Shown here: positions 47,041-64,000 of the stretch, in pieces | Position numbering within the stretch: position 1 is the stretch's first letter | Layout of the letters: each line of letters starts with the position of its first letter | Source of the DNA: Lepturacanthus savala | Lineage: Eukaryota > Chordata > Actinopteri > Scombriformes > Trichiuridae | DNA: 64,000 nucleotides | NCBI GenBank assembly: GCA_030544235.1 | Contig: CM060469.1 | Span: 9,880,017 to 9,944,016 of the forward strand | Direction of reading: 5' to 3' | Position numbers and translations under genes: made by a program | Notes under the pieces: generated by a model | Seen by the model: the letters and a program-made list of their open reading frames with translations, nothing else | Databases searched by the model: none | Told to the model about the DNA's origin: nothing

Positions 47041-49690
47041 AGTCAGGATGGCTGGACCGGGACAGAATGTGTTGAGAGGCCTAATTTAAGAGGAGGAAGA
47101 ACTCCTCAGAGTTGATGCTGAGGTGTTGATAATGTGTGCACACGTGTGTGAACCTCATACCTGCCAGTATTTGTTTTGCATCAGCAAAAAAAAAAAGAAA
47201 AAAAAAAGCACAAATGTGGCTGAGCTCACTTCTTTTCTGCCCCTGTTGTGTTTTAAAGATATATTTCAGTCCCGTAGCAGCTTCACAGCCAATGACTGGG
47301 AAAAGCTTCATTCATTAATAAGGTTGCTTTTCCTGTGTCTGACACAAAGCTACAGACAGAGCTGACTATGTCCATCAGAGCCAATTATCTTTAATGAGAT
47401 GCGGAGTGACCAGAGCTCCTGAGAGCTGCCAGACGACGTGTGTATTATGTGGCCATAATTCACCCATGTTTCCCTGAGCAACGTCATTACATGCCGGGTG
47501 GGGGAAGATGGTGCCATGATGTCATTTGCAAGAATTTTGCAGTAATCAAGGCTCAAAATGATAGTTCTCCTGCACCAGTGAAAATGATCAAAATGACCTT
47601 AACACCAGAGGAGTTTTGGTTTCAGCACATCTCCCATTTGTAATGGCCCTCGCCTTCTCACAACCTCATCAATCCTCTGACACTCCTTAAGATGTGTGAT
47701 TAGATATTATGCAGATTTAAAAATGCTTAGCCAACTGGAGCTGAATACCCTTGCGGTAAATCCAACTGAAGAGGGGCGATAGGGGGCTTTCTGTGCAGAC
47801 AGAACCTGATCGGTCTTTGATGAAAGGTATTTCCTGCTACAATGGGCATCATTATTCGAGCCTCCACTGTAGCAATTGTAAAAAAAAAACATGCAGAAAG
47901 AGGTTGTCGAGTCACGTTTACGAAAGGTTTACGAGCATCGTGAGGGTAGATTGCAGGAAGGAAGTCCTGGCCATCGCAAATGTGTTATCAGGGAGTGGAG
48001 GTATTTGGTAACGGATGACTAAGCATGAATGCTTAAACATTACGAATGACCATTCTTGATTGTCTGAGGAGACCAAACCTGCTTCCTATCACTTATCAGT
48101 TCGTTAGTCCACAGGAGAGTGGGTGTTAGTGTTATGCAAAACATGCACACCTTGCTCAACAGCTTCCAAGCAAAACAGCTGACTGAAAAGCTAAAGGGAG
48201 GAAATGTTTTCAGGTCAAGGGGCTGCCCAATACATCCTTATATGACCACACAGTTTATCTCTAAGAATCCAACCCAAAAAGGATGGTTCGGGGAGTTAAA
48301 ACAGTCAACTCTGATCAAAACGTACACTACAGAGTTTAAAGTGCAGTTAAAACCTTTCTTTTTGCACTTAATTTGGTGATTTAACAATATAGAAATCAAA
48401 TAAAGCAGTTGTCCATATCTGTGTGCTCCATTTTTTGGCCTATATACATTACTCGATTACATTTTAACATAGCATGGGCCTGCAAAGCATGATTTATGAC
48501 ATCATAGTTTGGAGCCAATTCTGAGCCAATATTCAATTTGCTCAAGTGTGATGTGGAAACTTGAAGCCTCCAGTGCATAAACACTGAGAATAGACTACAA
48601 TGAAATAGGAGACGTCTGGTGTCCAGCAGTTAACATTCTGAAATCTATATGCGTATATAGATTCTGCATCTTTAATGAAGAGGAATGAGTAGATTTAATT
48701 TGAAAGTTCACTAATATTGCAACCATTATGTTTTCTTTAATAGAAATTAATTGGAGGGGATCTTTAAATAAAATAATGGTGAAAATGACAGCAGAGGGTG
48801 AGATATTGTGAATTTTACTTCCTAGAATTGGTCAAGATCCCAAAACACTTAATACCTAAGTTCATATCCTTTAAGTCTCAAACTATAATCTATAGCTACC
48901 AGTCGAGTCACTTTAAATGTGCACGAGACTCCTGGTTCCGGTCGTTGGTTATTAGCTTCACCGCAGCCGATAACACAAAAACTCTAAAGGAAAAACATGG
49001 AAATTAAGGAAAAATGAAATTATTTGTGTGGTGAGTTTATTTTTATATAATAACTGGTTGAAAAGAAAAGTTTACCTGGAGCAGGAGTGTTTAACTGCTG
49101 CTACGACATGGCTAGTCAGCGGGAAGCTAACGCTAGTTACACCGGTGTTACGGTTTAAAGGGTGGCCGTGTTAACTGGTGACTTTCGGTTGCTCATAGTA
49201 ACGGCAGCTGTTATCAAAACACGTAGCTGTCCTCCTAAAAGCCTTTAATTGTACTTTAACCATTTTTTAAATACTCATCTTTAAAACTTTACACCGACTG
49301 TAACCCATACAGTATTATGAATGTTTCTCGCTGGCGACATCGTTAAATTTATATAACGTACGACAGAAAGGACCATAAGAATATTGAATCAAACTTTGAG
49401 GCTATTCCAACAACGGCTGTCACCATGACAACCAGTTAACGTGGTCCCGAACACCGGCAACATAATTATTTGTAGGGGTTTTCTATATTAATATTACTTT
49501 TTCTAAAGCTCCTCCAGAATCGCAGACATTTTACAACGGGGTCGAGCACAGCGAATAGACCTAATTTAGTAGAATACTCCTTTAATTGAAGTGCGATATT
49601 CCTATTCCTGTGTTGTAACTATATATCGCCGAGGACCCTCACAACCCACCGCTGTCTGAGAACCCCTAATTTAGCCTCACGTATGTAATT
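47041..49690. other. Intergenic, no gene seen
   Basis: Mostly AT-rich. The stretch 48470-48680 (AGCCAATTCTGAGCCAATAT, CAAGTGTGATGTGGAAACTT, TATATAGATTCTGCATCTTT) looks like a dispersed fish repeat, but its ends are not defined. From 49110 a small CpG-containing part with GCTAACGCTAGTTAC leads into the promoter-like block. Confidence 0.5.
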
Positions 49691-50100
49691 ATCATACATG
49701 TGCGCAGCTACTTCGGTACAGCACGCTGCGAGGAGCACGGCCATCCCCCTTCTCTGTGGCCGTGGGAAGGAGGAGTTTAACCCCACACTGTCTGGGAGGA
49801 GTCCGCAGTCTCCTGGCGCTCCGTCCCACCAACATTTGTCCTGGAAACAAGGGGGGATCGTGGAAATACGCTCCAAGAAAATCCGATTTTTTTATGTCTC
49901 TATAAAACGCAACAGCCTCGTATTTAGCGGTCGCGAAGAGCGGGGGAGGGAAACGGTGAATACCGCGGAGTATGTTTCAGCCGAGGAAACATTAGCCGGT
50001 AAGTTGTAAGCGAACTTTATTTTACAGTCACGTTGGCTGTAAAAAGACTCTCCGTCCGTTCGTGTGCGCGCGGCGCGCTTTGTCCGCTGCTGCAACACGT
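49690..50100 (+). promoter_or_regulatory. CpG-rich promoter-like block with TATA box and splice donor
   Basis: TATAAAA at 49901-49907 lies in a CpG-rich context (GCGGTCGCGAAGAGCGG, ATACCGCGGAG, GTGCGCGCGGCGCGC). A start about 30 bases after it, near 49932, followed by the consensus donor G/GTAAGT at 49999, would define a first exon of about 67 bases. This exon contains only a short upstream frame beginning at the ATG in TATGTTTCAG. If real it would be a non-coding first exon of a + strand gene; by synteny tiam2 is the obvious candidate, but no tiam2 coding exon is in the window. Confidence 0.45.
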
Positions 50101-50235
50101 AAAACGCGCATTTAATGAAAGTTTGCGTCTATTTAAAAAGTTAAAAGTTTGTGTAATATTAGGCTTTGTATTATGTGTGTATATTAAATGTCGCTGCAGC
50201 AACTGACAAAAAATGTTAAAATAATTGCTCCAAGC

Positions 50236-50287
<52 letters not shown>
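50236..50287. repeat. TG then TA microsatellite
   Basis: TGTGTGTG passes into 44 bases of TA alternation just beyond the CpG-rich block. Confidence 0.95.
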
Positions 50288-50289
<2 letters not shown>

Positions 50290-50290
<1 letters not shown>

Positions 50291-53200
50291 ACCCACATCA
50301 CTGTAAAACTAGTGTAGTTTGGGGCTTTCCCTTTATATAAATAATCAAAATAATCATATTAAAACTGTCACTGCTGCTGCTTTCACCTTCCTCATTGGAA
50401 TTATACAACATCAGTTAATTAAATCGTTTGTGCTGTGTGTGTCAAATAAAAATAAATTACATCCTGTCATCATGTTCAGGATATTAATTAAAGCACCGTG
50501 CTAATGGTATTTGGGTCGTCATCCTATGGACACAATAGATCACTGTGGGTGTTTTGAGGCTTGTGGAGATGTTCAACATGTAGCCCACAGCAAAGGTCAC
50601 AGAGGCTGCTTATTGCTTTTCTTCCTCCTGATTTATGAAGTGAGATATAGGGCGCATTGGGTCATTCCACTAAATGCTGGGGTATGTTCCTCTGTTGTAT
50701 TTGGATGTGATTTAGCCCCTCAGCTGCTATTGTTGTTTGGCCATGTGTGCTGGGGTGGAAAGGGTCCTCTAGCCGCATACAGGGGCAACAAAAGGGCCCC
50801 CGCCTCCCCCAGACCCCTGGAGTGAAGGGCCTGGCCAGAGCAAACAGATCCAAGGAGCAGCAGGACGGGTCGGCTATGCCTTTTGGCTTTTGGCAGCCTC
50901 TGTCATGGAAACCAGCACATGACAGCATCTGACTGTCCTGCTACCTACACATGCCGCTGTGGAGGGTTGTAACAATAAAAACACAGGCTAATGTTTCACT
51001 TACAGAGGCTAGCCGCCCTGGACATTGATTTGTCTGAAAGGCTGTGGCTGGCAGTCAAATCCTAATCTTAAATCTTTGAGGAAATATGATAAACAGTAAT
51101 TAATGCGATTAACGATTATTGAATGAGCTTCTGGATAAGTGGAGGCACTGTAAATGTTTACTAATCATTTACTTGGAAGAATATCCAGAAATTAGGTTAA
51201 GCCCAACATGAGCACAAGATGCCCAAGAATGTCCGCTGTTTATTTTTGTGGGGGGAGAAACATGGTTTATATTTCATCATGCCTTCCCACTGCCCTGCCT
51301 GTTCAACGAACTATAGAGGAATAGTTATTTACTCGCATAATTGCTGTTGTCCTCATGTATGCACTCTGTTATTTCAGAGATTAGATCGCAAAACAGGAGG
51401 GTCAGAAGCCGTTGGCACCACACACAGATTTTAGCCTATGTGGCTCAAACATTTTTGTGGCATAGAAACGCTTGACCACAGGGAACACAATGTCTTTACT
51501 CCTCAGTTTTCTCTCGGCTGGGACGGGGTCCTGAACCCGGGTGATACTGATTGAATATGACCCGTAATTTCCTTTTAGTGGAAATTATGTGATCGTTTTG
51601 CACTTTTTTCCTTTTGTGACACGGGTTGCGAGTTGTCAAAGTTGTTTACCGGTGACGAAAGGGGAAACGTAATGCTACCCTGCTACCTCCCCTCCCCGTG
51701 GGATTGCTTCACAGGCATCTACTGCTCATCATCCGTCTAATTTAAGTTAAAAGGTTCAGTAACGTTCGGTGCCATAATTACCGCAGCAGCTTCCATCGTA
51801 CAACAATTTTGTTTTGAAGTCCCATGTGGCGTTACGTAAAGAAGGAAAAAAAAACTAGCCGCGACTCTTCTTGTGTCTGATGCTCTGCATGAACTACGAC
51901 CTCCGTCAAGCGAGCGACTTGGATTTGTTCTCCTATTTGCAGGCCGTTCGGGAAGCTGAGTGCCCGTCGTCGTTAATTCTGAAGTGCTCGCAGCACACAG
52001 GGTTGAGAAACACCAATGTTTCATGTCTTCTCCCCGGCACATTTTTCTCCATATAAGGTGGCCTGCATGTTACTTATCAGACAGGCATGGGTAACATCTG
52101 TGCTTATTGTCACACAGGGATGAAAGCTTTTTTTTTTGCTGTCTCTAGGTAGAAAAGCGCTGCAGGGGCTCCGCATGACTGCAGCATCTCCCACACAAAA
52201 AGGATTTGAAATGGATTAAACCGAAACTAACAAAAACTTTCACTTTTTGTACATTTCTCAGCACATTCGCTCCCTTGATCACAATGAAATGCCTTTTTCA
52301 TGGCTTCAAGCTGCTGTTTTAGTTCAGACAGTCCGGTCACGCAGGCATAATGGTGACTTGTATGTTTCTATTTCTCCTTGCTGTGGTTAAGATTATATTT
52401 GGCGTTCACAGTCTTTGCCGGTAGTGTACTGCCAGCAGTGTCCGGAGCGGTTGCCATAAAAAGCAGGTGAACTTCAAGCTGGTGTTGACAGCATCTTGGC
52501 TGAGGCATCTCATTTGCTATTGCACTCGCCGCCATGCCAACCAAAGGACACGTGGCTGGCTTTGACCCCTTCCGGGTGAACACAACAACAGGTCAGAGAG
52601 CTATCGCCAGCACAACATTGACGTTACCCATCCTGCCCTGTAGTGCCAGTTTTTTCGACAAAAATAACTCAGCGTTGTGACTTAAAAAAGACTGCCCAAA
52701 AGAGATGCTTTGTACCTTGTGTGCTGCATAATTCAGTCACTCTAAATTTAACTTGTATTGCTGTGGCTACTGGGTTGGACGGACACACACACACGCCCAT
52801 CCACTTTGAGGGATTTGTTCAGTCAGCTGCACTTTGCGAATCTGCTCCAACATGAGATCCCCTGGCTGCACAAACAGGAACCTTCTGTCCAGCTCAACAG
52901 AGCGACATGGTCTCATCCAGCTGAACCGATGCGCCCATTCATGCCCCTCTTAACTACAACCACAGCTCTCGGACCTTTAAGGAGATTAACTTTATAGGTC
53001 TAAATTAAATTGCACTCCTTCTGGGTGACCCGCTATAGTATGGCCGGTAAGGTTTGCAAAGAAAATGAAGATTAAAAGGTGTCCGTGCCTTTTAACAATG
53101 CGTCCAGCGAGGTATCAGACCAAGAGTTACCAAGTGGATGACTCGGGTGCAGGTGAAGAAGGAAGTGACCCCAATGAAATAACTACAGGACATACCATTA

Positions 53201-53380
53201 CCATTCTTTTATCGGTAATGGTCATATAAATCAGATGGTGATTGAGATGAAGCAAAAAGGCCCCATAGCAGCAGCAGAGTAGCAGTGCATGTAATTCCTG
53301 TGTGTAGGCCAGACACCATACAATAATTCAGTCTGGAAAAGCTACTGCCTCAGCAATTTGAAGCTGACTGGTGATTTACA
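50290..53380. other. Intergenic, no gene seen
   Basis: Mixed composition. Short frames exist on both strands, for example from the ATG at 52533 (MPTKGHVAGFDPFRVNTTTG), without acceptor, family match or continuation. No transposon recognised. Confidence 0.5.
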
Positions 53381-53381
53381 A

Positions 53382-53384
<3 letters not shown>

Positions 53385-53427
<43 letters not shown>
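53385..53427. repeat. (TA)n microsatellite
   Basis: About 42 bases of pure TA alternation. Confidence 0.95.
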
Positions 53428-53429
<2 letters not shown>

Positions 53430-56400
53430 GGTAGTTTGATTGTCAAAATGTATGAACAATGAGACTGAAAGGAGAAGGGAGTAGTGACACTGGTTATTAG
53501 CTGGCGTATTGATCTGCATATGGTACTTTACATCTTGACAATCCCACTGACACACAGAACCTTGTTGGAGCATGTGTGTGATCTTTTATGCTCAAAGCAT
53601 ATTCTTTTATGTGTATTTTATATACTTAAAAGTCTAGATTCAAGCTGAAAAAAATTAAAGTTGCATCACGCCTCTGTGGGGAACAATGAAGTCTGTATGT
53701 AAATGATATTTCTGAGACCTTCTTCTAAAGATGGCACATGTTTGCGCATACTTAAGGCAACCAATATCTCTCTTTGCATAGGAATACCCCCTTATACCCC
53801 CTCCTACTTATTGGCTCTAAGCTTACTCACTGGTCAATTCTAACAACAATAGAAATTGTGATTGATCTGCCCTACCTTGGTCCAGTAGCCAGAAGGTCTC
53901 ACTTACTATCCTTGCCCAATTGGAAAGGCAAACACAGCTGGTGCTGGAAGCCAAAGTGCTTGGTGTTACGATGTTAAGTTGGCGCCATGTGTCTTGTATT
54001 GTTCCCAGTGATGGATGGAGCAAATTCTGGATGCACATTTACTCCCAACACATCCCACCTGCTCATCGGTGGGTGGAGATTGACTATCCCTTTGTTTTTT
54101 CCTTTTTTTTGAGGAAGTCCACTCTTCCGTTGTTGTGCAGCACCATGTGCTGAGCAAATTAGTCTTAGTCGAGCATTATATGCGGAATAATATTTTAAAC
54201 AATTAGAGCTGTGTTTATATCTTTGAAAATGTAGTCGCCCAAAGATGGGAAAGATTGTTGTGAGGCGCACAAATCCATCACTGGCCACACACGGATCCAA
54301 CAGTGTCCGATAGTCCATTCATCACAGTCCACATTCAGCAGCCATATATCAGTCATCACAACACAATATTGCTATAACTCTGCAGTCTTGGGAGATATTG
54401 ATGATGTTTTCTTTTTTTTGCTTGCTCAGTCGCTCGCTCCACTGAACTGCATTGGACATGACGTGCCCTTATCTGCACAGCTTCCCAAGCTTTGTGACAG
54501 ATGCAAAGTGCTTTTGGAGAGTCTTTGGCAGCCGATATAGGCATGTTATGTTGTGGACCATTTTCAGGCTCATTAGCACTCCTCTCCCTGCCCAGCTCCT
54601 CCCTTCTTTAGCAGTTGGTGGTTTGATCTTCAAGAAAGATAAGCTCTTTTTCTTCCACTTCTCAGCCTCCAAGCTTTGTCATGTTGGTTCAGTCATTGGC
54701 GTCTGGCCAGCATAAACAGAGACAAGGTCCTGATTGCTTGAGGTCAAGACAATTCTGGCATTCGCTCACTGAACACGCTCAATTAAAGCTGTCTTGAAAA
54801 TGATTTTCTCCAAAGAGGTAAATGTATCCAAATAACCTGTTTCCTGGAGCGATATCATCGTCAAGGCTTATTTGTCCGACAAGCCTCGGCTGTCAAAAGG
54901 AAAAGGATATGTAAGTGAAAGAAGTCATTGTAAAACAGTGTTGGACATTTGATCAGTTTTTGCCATCCACGCCTCTGTAAAACAGCAGAAAATTAGTTTA
55001 AAATATGTCAAATCCTCAATGCAGGGAAAGCTAAGGGTTGTACTTGCCAGGCCACAGCAGGAGAGCCTGTGTGTGGCCTTACTTATTTTTACTGCACCCA
55101 CTGGATGCCCAAAGATTGACTACCCTTCTCCATTTCTTACTATGGTCAGCTTGGGTTTCCCTCATCGGCCAAAGGCTTCCAGCTTCAGTTTTCTCTGCTC
55201 TGTCAGCACCAAATCAGATCTCTGCTGTTACACAAGGCTAATAACTCTTCAACCCAGGGCCCTCTCTGTCTAGCCAAAGGGGGACCATCTTCCTCAATGC
55301 CTTCCTAACTCTCCATGCTACCTTGGCTGATGGGACCAGGTGCAACAGACAAGTAGGGGTAGTAGGGGTAAGTAAGGGGTAGATTTCACATTTTTCAACA
55401 AGCAACCTTTATGGGGCACCTTTGCATATCACGAGACATATCAGTCTTCATTTATTAAGCTATTGCGAGCACTCAGGTTCAGGCAAGGTAACAAAATAAT
55501 TACTTACTATAATTTGCTTTCTATATGTGCAATTTTGTGAAGCAGCTACCAATATGTGCCAGTCTGGTCTATACCACCAACTCCCCCCAGAAAGAAACGC
55601 ACAAGGGCACATTATTTATTCAAAGTCAAGATGGTCAGTATCATTGCTAGCAGGAACCTGCTATGGGACAGTCTTACAATATTAATCCGTCTCCCTCCCT
55701 GAATGGTGTCACAGCATATGCACTCATAAATGCTCCTTTTGCAAAGTTTTAGCAGTCTAGCTGGAGCAGGTTCACATGCAGGTCAGAGGATTATTAAAAC
55801 ATGCCACTCGCAGGAGCTCAGCGCAACAACACCGAATCTCTGAGCCTTATTGTATGATTACTGGTATTTGACATTCAACTGCCATTGGAGAAGCTGACTC
55901 CTAATTTGTCTGCAGCTCGATCCTAATGTTATTAAAGGTGCTGGAGCCAAGAAAGTGAACTGCTTGGTTTTATAGACTCTGACCGATCTGGTCCCGGTTC
56001 AGTTCAAATATTTTTCTTCAATAAAGGCTATCAAACATTTTCTTTCTTTCTTTGACTTCGAGAGTGAGCTTTGTTGCAGTAGTGGCCCCACCTCTTTACA
56101 CATCCTAGACAATACACTTCATGCCTCGATAATTGTGGGCCATCTCACACCACTCAAATGGCTGCCGGTTGTCCCATACAACAACAGGAGCTTTTGATAA
56201 CTTTTTCAGATGGCTCTTCCTGGATATGTAGTGTCTACAGTTTAGACTGGCACTCTGTTGTAAAAAAGGGGGAACGACTGACTCACAACTACAAGGGATG
56301 TGCATATGCCGTGTCTGTGTGGAAACAACTGGTGTGTGCGCATATGAGAAAATCACCGGCAAAGTATGCGAGGCCACTGTGGCGCACATGTTGTATAGCA

Positions 56401-57480
56401 ACTCTTTGCTTGCATTCTTTCAAGTTGAATAATAAGAACTTGTGTGTGTTTCATGGCACAACTCCTCTCAGAGTTGTCATCATCCATGTTGATGGAGGAG
56501 CTGTGTGTGAACCAGCTGCTGGCTTTTCACAGGGTGAGAGTTTTAATCTCTATCTCATCCTTCATGGTAGGAATGATTCTGCCTGCATGTCAAAGAAGAA
56601 AACACCCCTTTCATAGATGATGCATTTTTTCTAAATCAAGCTTTTATATACTTATTTATAGTCGTGTTGCATGTGACAGGATCTGGTGTAAAGTGAACGC
56701 GTAAAGCGGTGAAGTCATTCGTTATTAATGATTTTCCCGTTTGCAGGGTGAAATCATTTATTCTCGGTCTTATGAGGTTAGTGATCCAAGGAGCACACCC
56801 TGACTGGTGACTAATAGGTGGCTGATGTCGTGTCACTTAACCCACTTGGATCCACTACACTCATACACACTGTCTAGGGTGTTGAATACCATCTTCTCTG
56901 TCAATACAAACCAGCACTAGAAAGTAAAATCCGCCTCGGGTATCTGTGATCAGTCTTGACAGTTTTAGTTGGCCAATTATCTCAGTTCAAATGTCTGTTC
57001 CTGCCTGGCAGAGACTCGAACTGTAAAAGAATTACTTTAATACCCGTGGTACTCTCTTGAAGTTATTTTGAAAACCATTCCTGTCTCTTTAGGCGCTCGT
57101 CCTGCCCCTCAGCAGTAATTCTGTGTGCACGCGCGAGCGGTTTCGTCTCCAGTGGCGAGCCCTGTGGTTCGGCTCGCGTGGAGAAATCGGCTTTCCTGGA
57201 AACTTGCGGTTGCCGTTTTGTCATACTAATAATGACGTTTTACAGTGCATACGTCCATATGGGCATGCCTGGTCTTAAAATAATAATAACAATGTCAAGA
57301 AACGCCAGGAATTGGGTTTTCCTGACGGTTGTTATGGTTCAAGGAGCCGGGTGAAAGCTGTACTTACACAATCATGTTGTATTATTAGCTTCATGTATCA
57401 TTCCTCTGTATTTTTTTCCCCTTTCACTTCATGATTCATATGTTTATTTGGCTGAGAAGATTTTAAATTAAGAAGTGGAA
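53428..57480. other. Intergenic, no gene seen
   Basis: Several unrelated open frames of 60-150 codons (the largest 56158-56616, +) show no recognisable domain or codon bias. Near 57130-57190 a small CpG cluster (CACGCGCGAGCGG, GGTTCGGCTCGCG) stands out. No repeat family was recognised. Confidence 0.5.
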
Positions 57481-58379
57481 ACCTTAATTAACACATCTCA
57501 CTGACATGCACTTAAGTGGCCCCTAAGTCTGGCCCAAGAGAAAGTCGATCATTAGTCAGTGGGCACTGCAGCATTTCTGAAGCGATGATGATGATGATGA
57601 TGTGTGTGTGTCTAAGGAGGGGGTTGTCTATGTGTTGCCTGCTGCTTTTGCTAATCATACAGTGCCACAGGTTTTTTTTTCTAAGCCAACAAGTATTTTA
57701 ACAAGCTGGAAGACTGCACTCATTCTTTCCGATCTTTTACCAGCATCCATATCATCAAGCTTGATGTCTGTGCTTTTGGCAAGCCCATGCGGTACACTTT
57801 GGCTAGCCACAGGAGGCCACGGCCAAGATATATTTATACATAGCATGAAACATGCAGAAAGAATTTTTATCATCTTCTATATGCTGTTTGCAGTGGGAGC
57901 CACTTTGATGTAGTCTGAGACAAAACAGCCTCACATAGTGTGCAGACATGTCAGATCAGGTTAGATTATTTAAACTGCTATATACCTCTGCGGTTCATTA
58001 TTACTGTTTAAAGTGGGTAACAGTGCATGAGTCTTGACAGTGTGTGTGTTTCCAGAACACCCCTTTCCGCTTTCTTTTCTGTTATTATCGTAGGAATTTA
58101 TACCCTGGGTGGCAGCGCTTTCTCTTGATCTTCTGCCTTCCTTCTTCCCGGCTTTCTCCTCCTTTTTTTTTTTTTCTTCTTTCTTTTTGTACCTTCCTCT
58201 CGCCGGGTGTGGGTGGAACAGTTGCCGTATCTTCACCAGTAATGAGAGGAACAGTGGATGGTTTGTAGTCAGCCGTTTGCCTAAAGCGTTAAGTATCCAT
58301 CTCCTTTCCCTCTGAGCCCACCCCTGCTTAGGAGGAGAAGGCTGTGAATAAATACCACCCTTGTCCTCTCATAATGGAA

Positions 58380-58599
58380 CGGCTTGACCTTCCATGACCT
58401 CTGCTGGTTGGAGCATCTGCCTGTCGATTCCACCGGCCCGTCCTATGGGACATCGCCGGGGCTGTCACATCTGCCCGAGAGCAGTAACTCAATTGGTTGA
58501 GGAATTCATTTTACGTAATAGAAATTAAGCACCGGCCTATAATTTTTCAGAGCCACAAAAGAAGCCTGTCGAGTCCAATATGCTGTTGTTTTACAGCCT

Positions 58600-58600
<1 letters not shown>
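58380..58600. promoter_or_regulatory. Unique block with palindromic bZIP site
   Basis: TTACGTAA at 58511-58518 is the perfect palindrome bound by PAR-bZIP/C/EBP-type factors, in low-repeat sequence also containing CTCAATTGGTTGAGG. Regulatory role inferred. Confidence 0.25.

Positions 58601-64000
<5,400 letters not shown>

Noticed and set aside
52533..52640. Possible exon starting MPTKGHVAGFDPFRVNTTTG, followed by AG/GTCAGA
   Set aside because: The start and donor-like GT look attractive, but I recognise no family, no upstream promoter signal and no downstream partner exon.
56158..56616. 152-codon open frame on +
   Set aside because: No recognisable domain, cysteine/serine-rich random-like composition, no splice or promoter context, and its opposite strand is equally open.

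Overview
The window is vertebrate nuclear DNA, most likely from a ray-finned (teleost, probably percomorph) fish. The exon-intron genes translate to close relatives of vertebrate IPCEF1 and SCAF8. The introns are AT-rich with GT-AG boundaries. Fish-typical short DNA transposons (Tc1 and hAT remnants, several MITE-like inverted-repeat elements) and long TA/TG microsatellites occur throughout. No bacterial, viral or CRISPR-like structure was seen.

Layout. (1) 15-5230: 3' part of ipcef1 on the + strand, eight coding exons that join in frame from 26 to 3879 (413 codons), then a 3' UTR ending near an AATAAA at 5204. (2) 5230-7100: intergenic DNA with an internally deleted Tc1 transposon and a second copy of part of the ipcef1 3' UTR. 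(3) 7108-29144: complete scaf8 coding region on the + strand, twenty exons joining in frame to 1426 codons, with a 12.6 kb second intron that carries transposon remnants. Its 3' UTR runs to about 30.5 kb with three poly(A) signals. (4) 30.5-64 kb: no protein-coding exon that I can defend. This part holds MITEs, one well-bounded hAT element (34291-34852), microsatellites, several GC-richer unique-looking blocks that resemble conserved regulatory elements, and one promoter-like block at 49.7-50.1 kb with a TATA box followed by a consensus splice donor.

How the genes relate. IPCEF1 is a PH-domain adaptor for cytohesin/ARF6 signalling. SCAF8 is a nuclear RNA polymerase II CTD-binding, RRM-containing factor that suppresses premature polyadenylation. 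They are neighbours by conserved synteny (human 6q25: IPCEF1, CNKSR3, SCAF8, TIAM2) rather than by shared function. In this window both run in the same direction with the ipcef1 3' end facing the scaf8 promoter, which differs from the human arrangement as I remember it. If the synteny continues, the gene-poor right half would be the 5' region of a tiam2-like gene; that is inference only.

I found no clearly new biological system. The strongest unusual signals are the duplicated ipcef1 3' UTR segment with tandem flanking repeats, transposon copies whose boundaries can be read directly from target-site duplications, the fish-specific C-terminus of SCAF8 with an Arg-Glu/Asp tract, and the orphan TATA promoter plus donor site.
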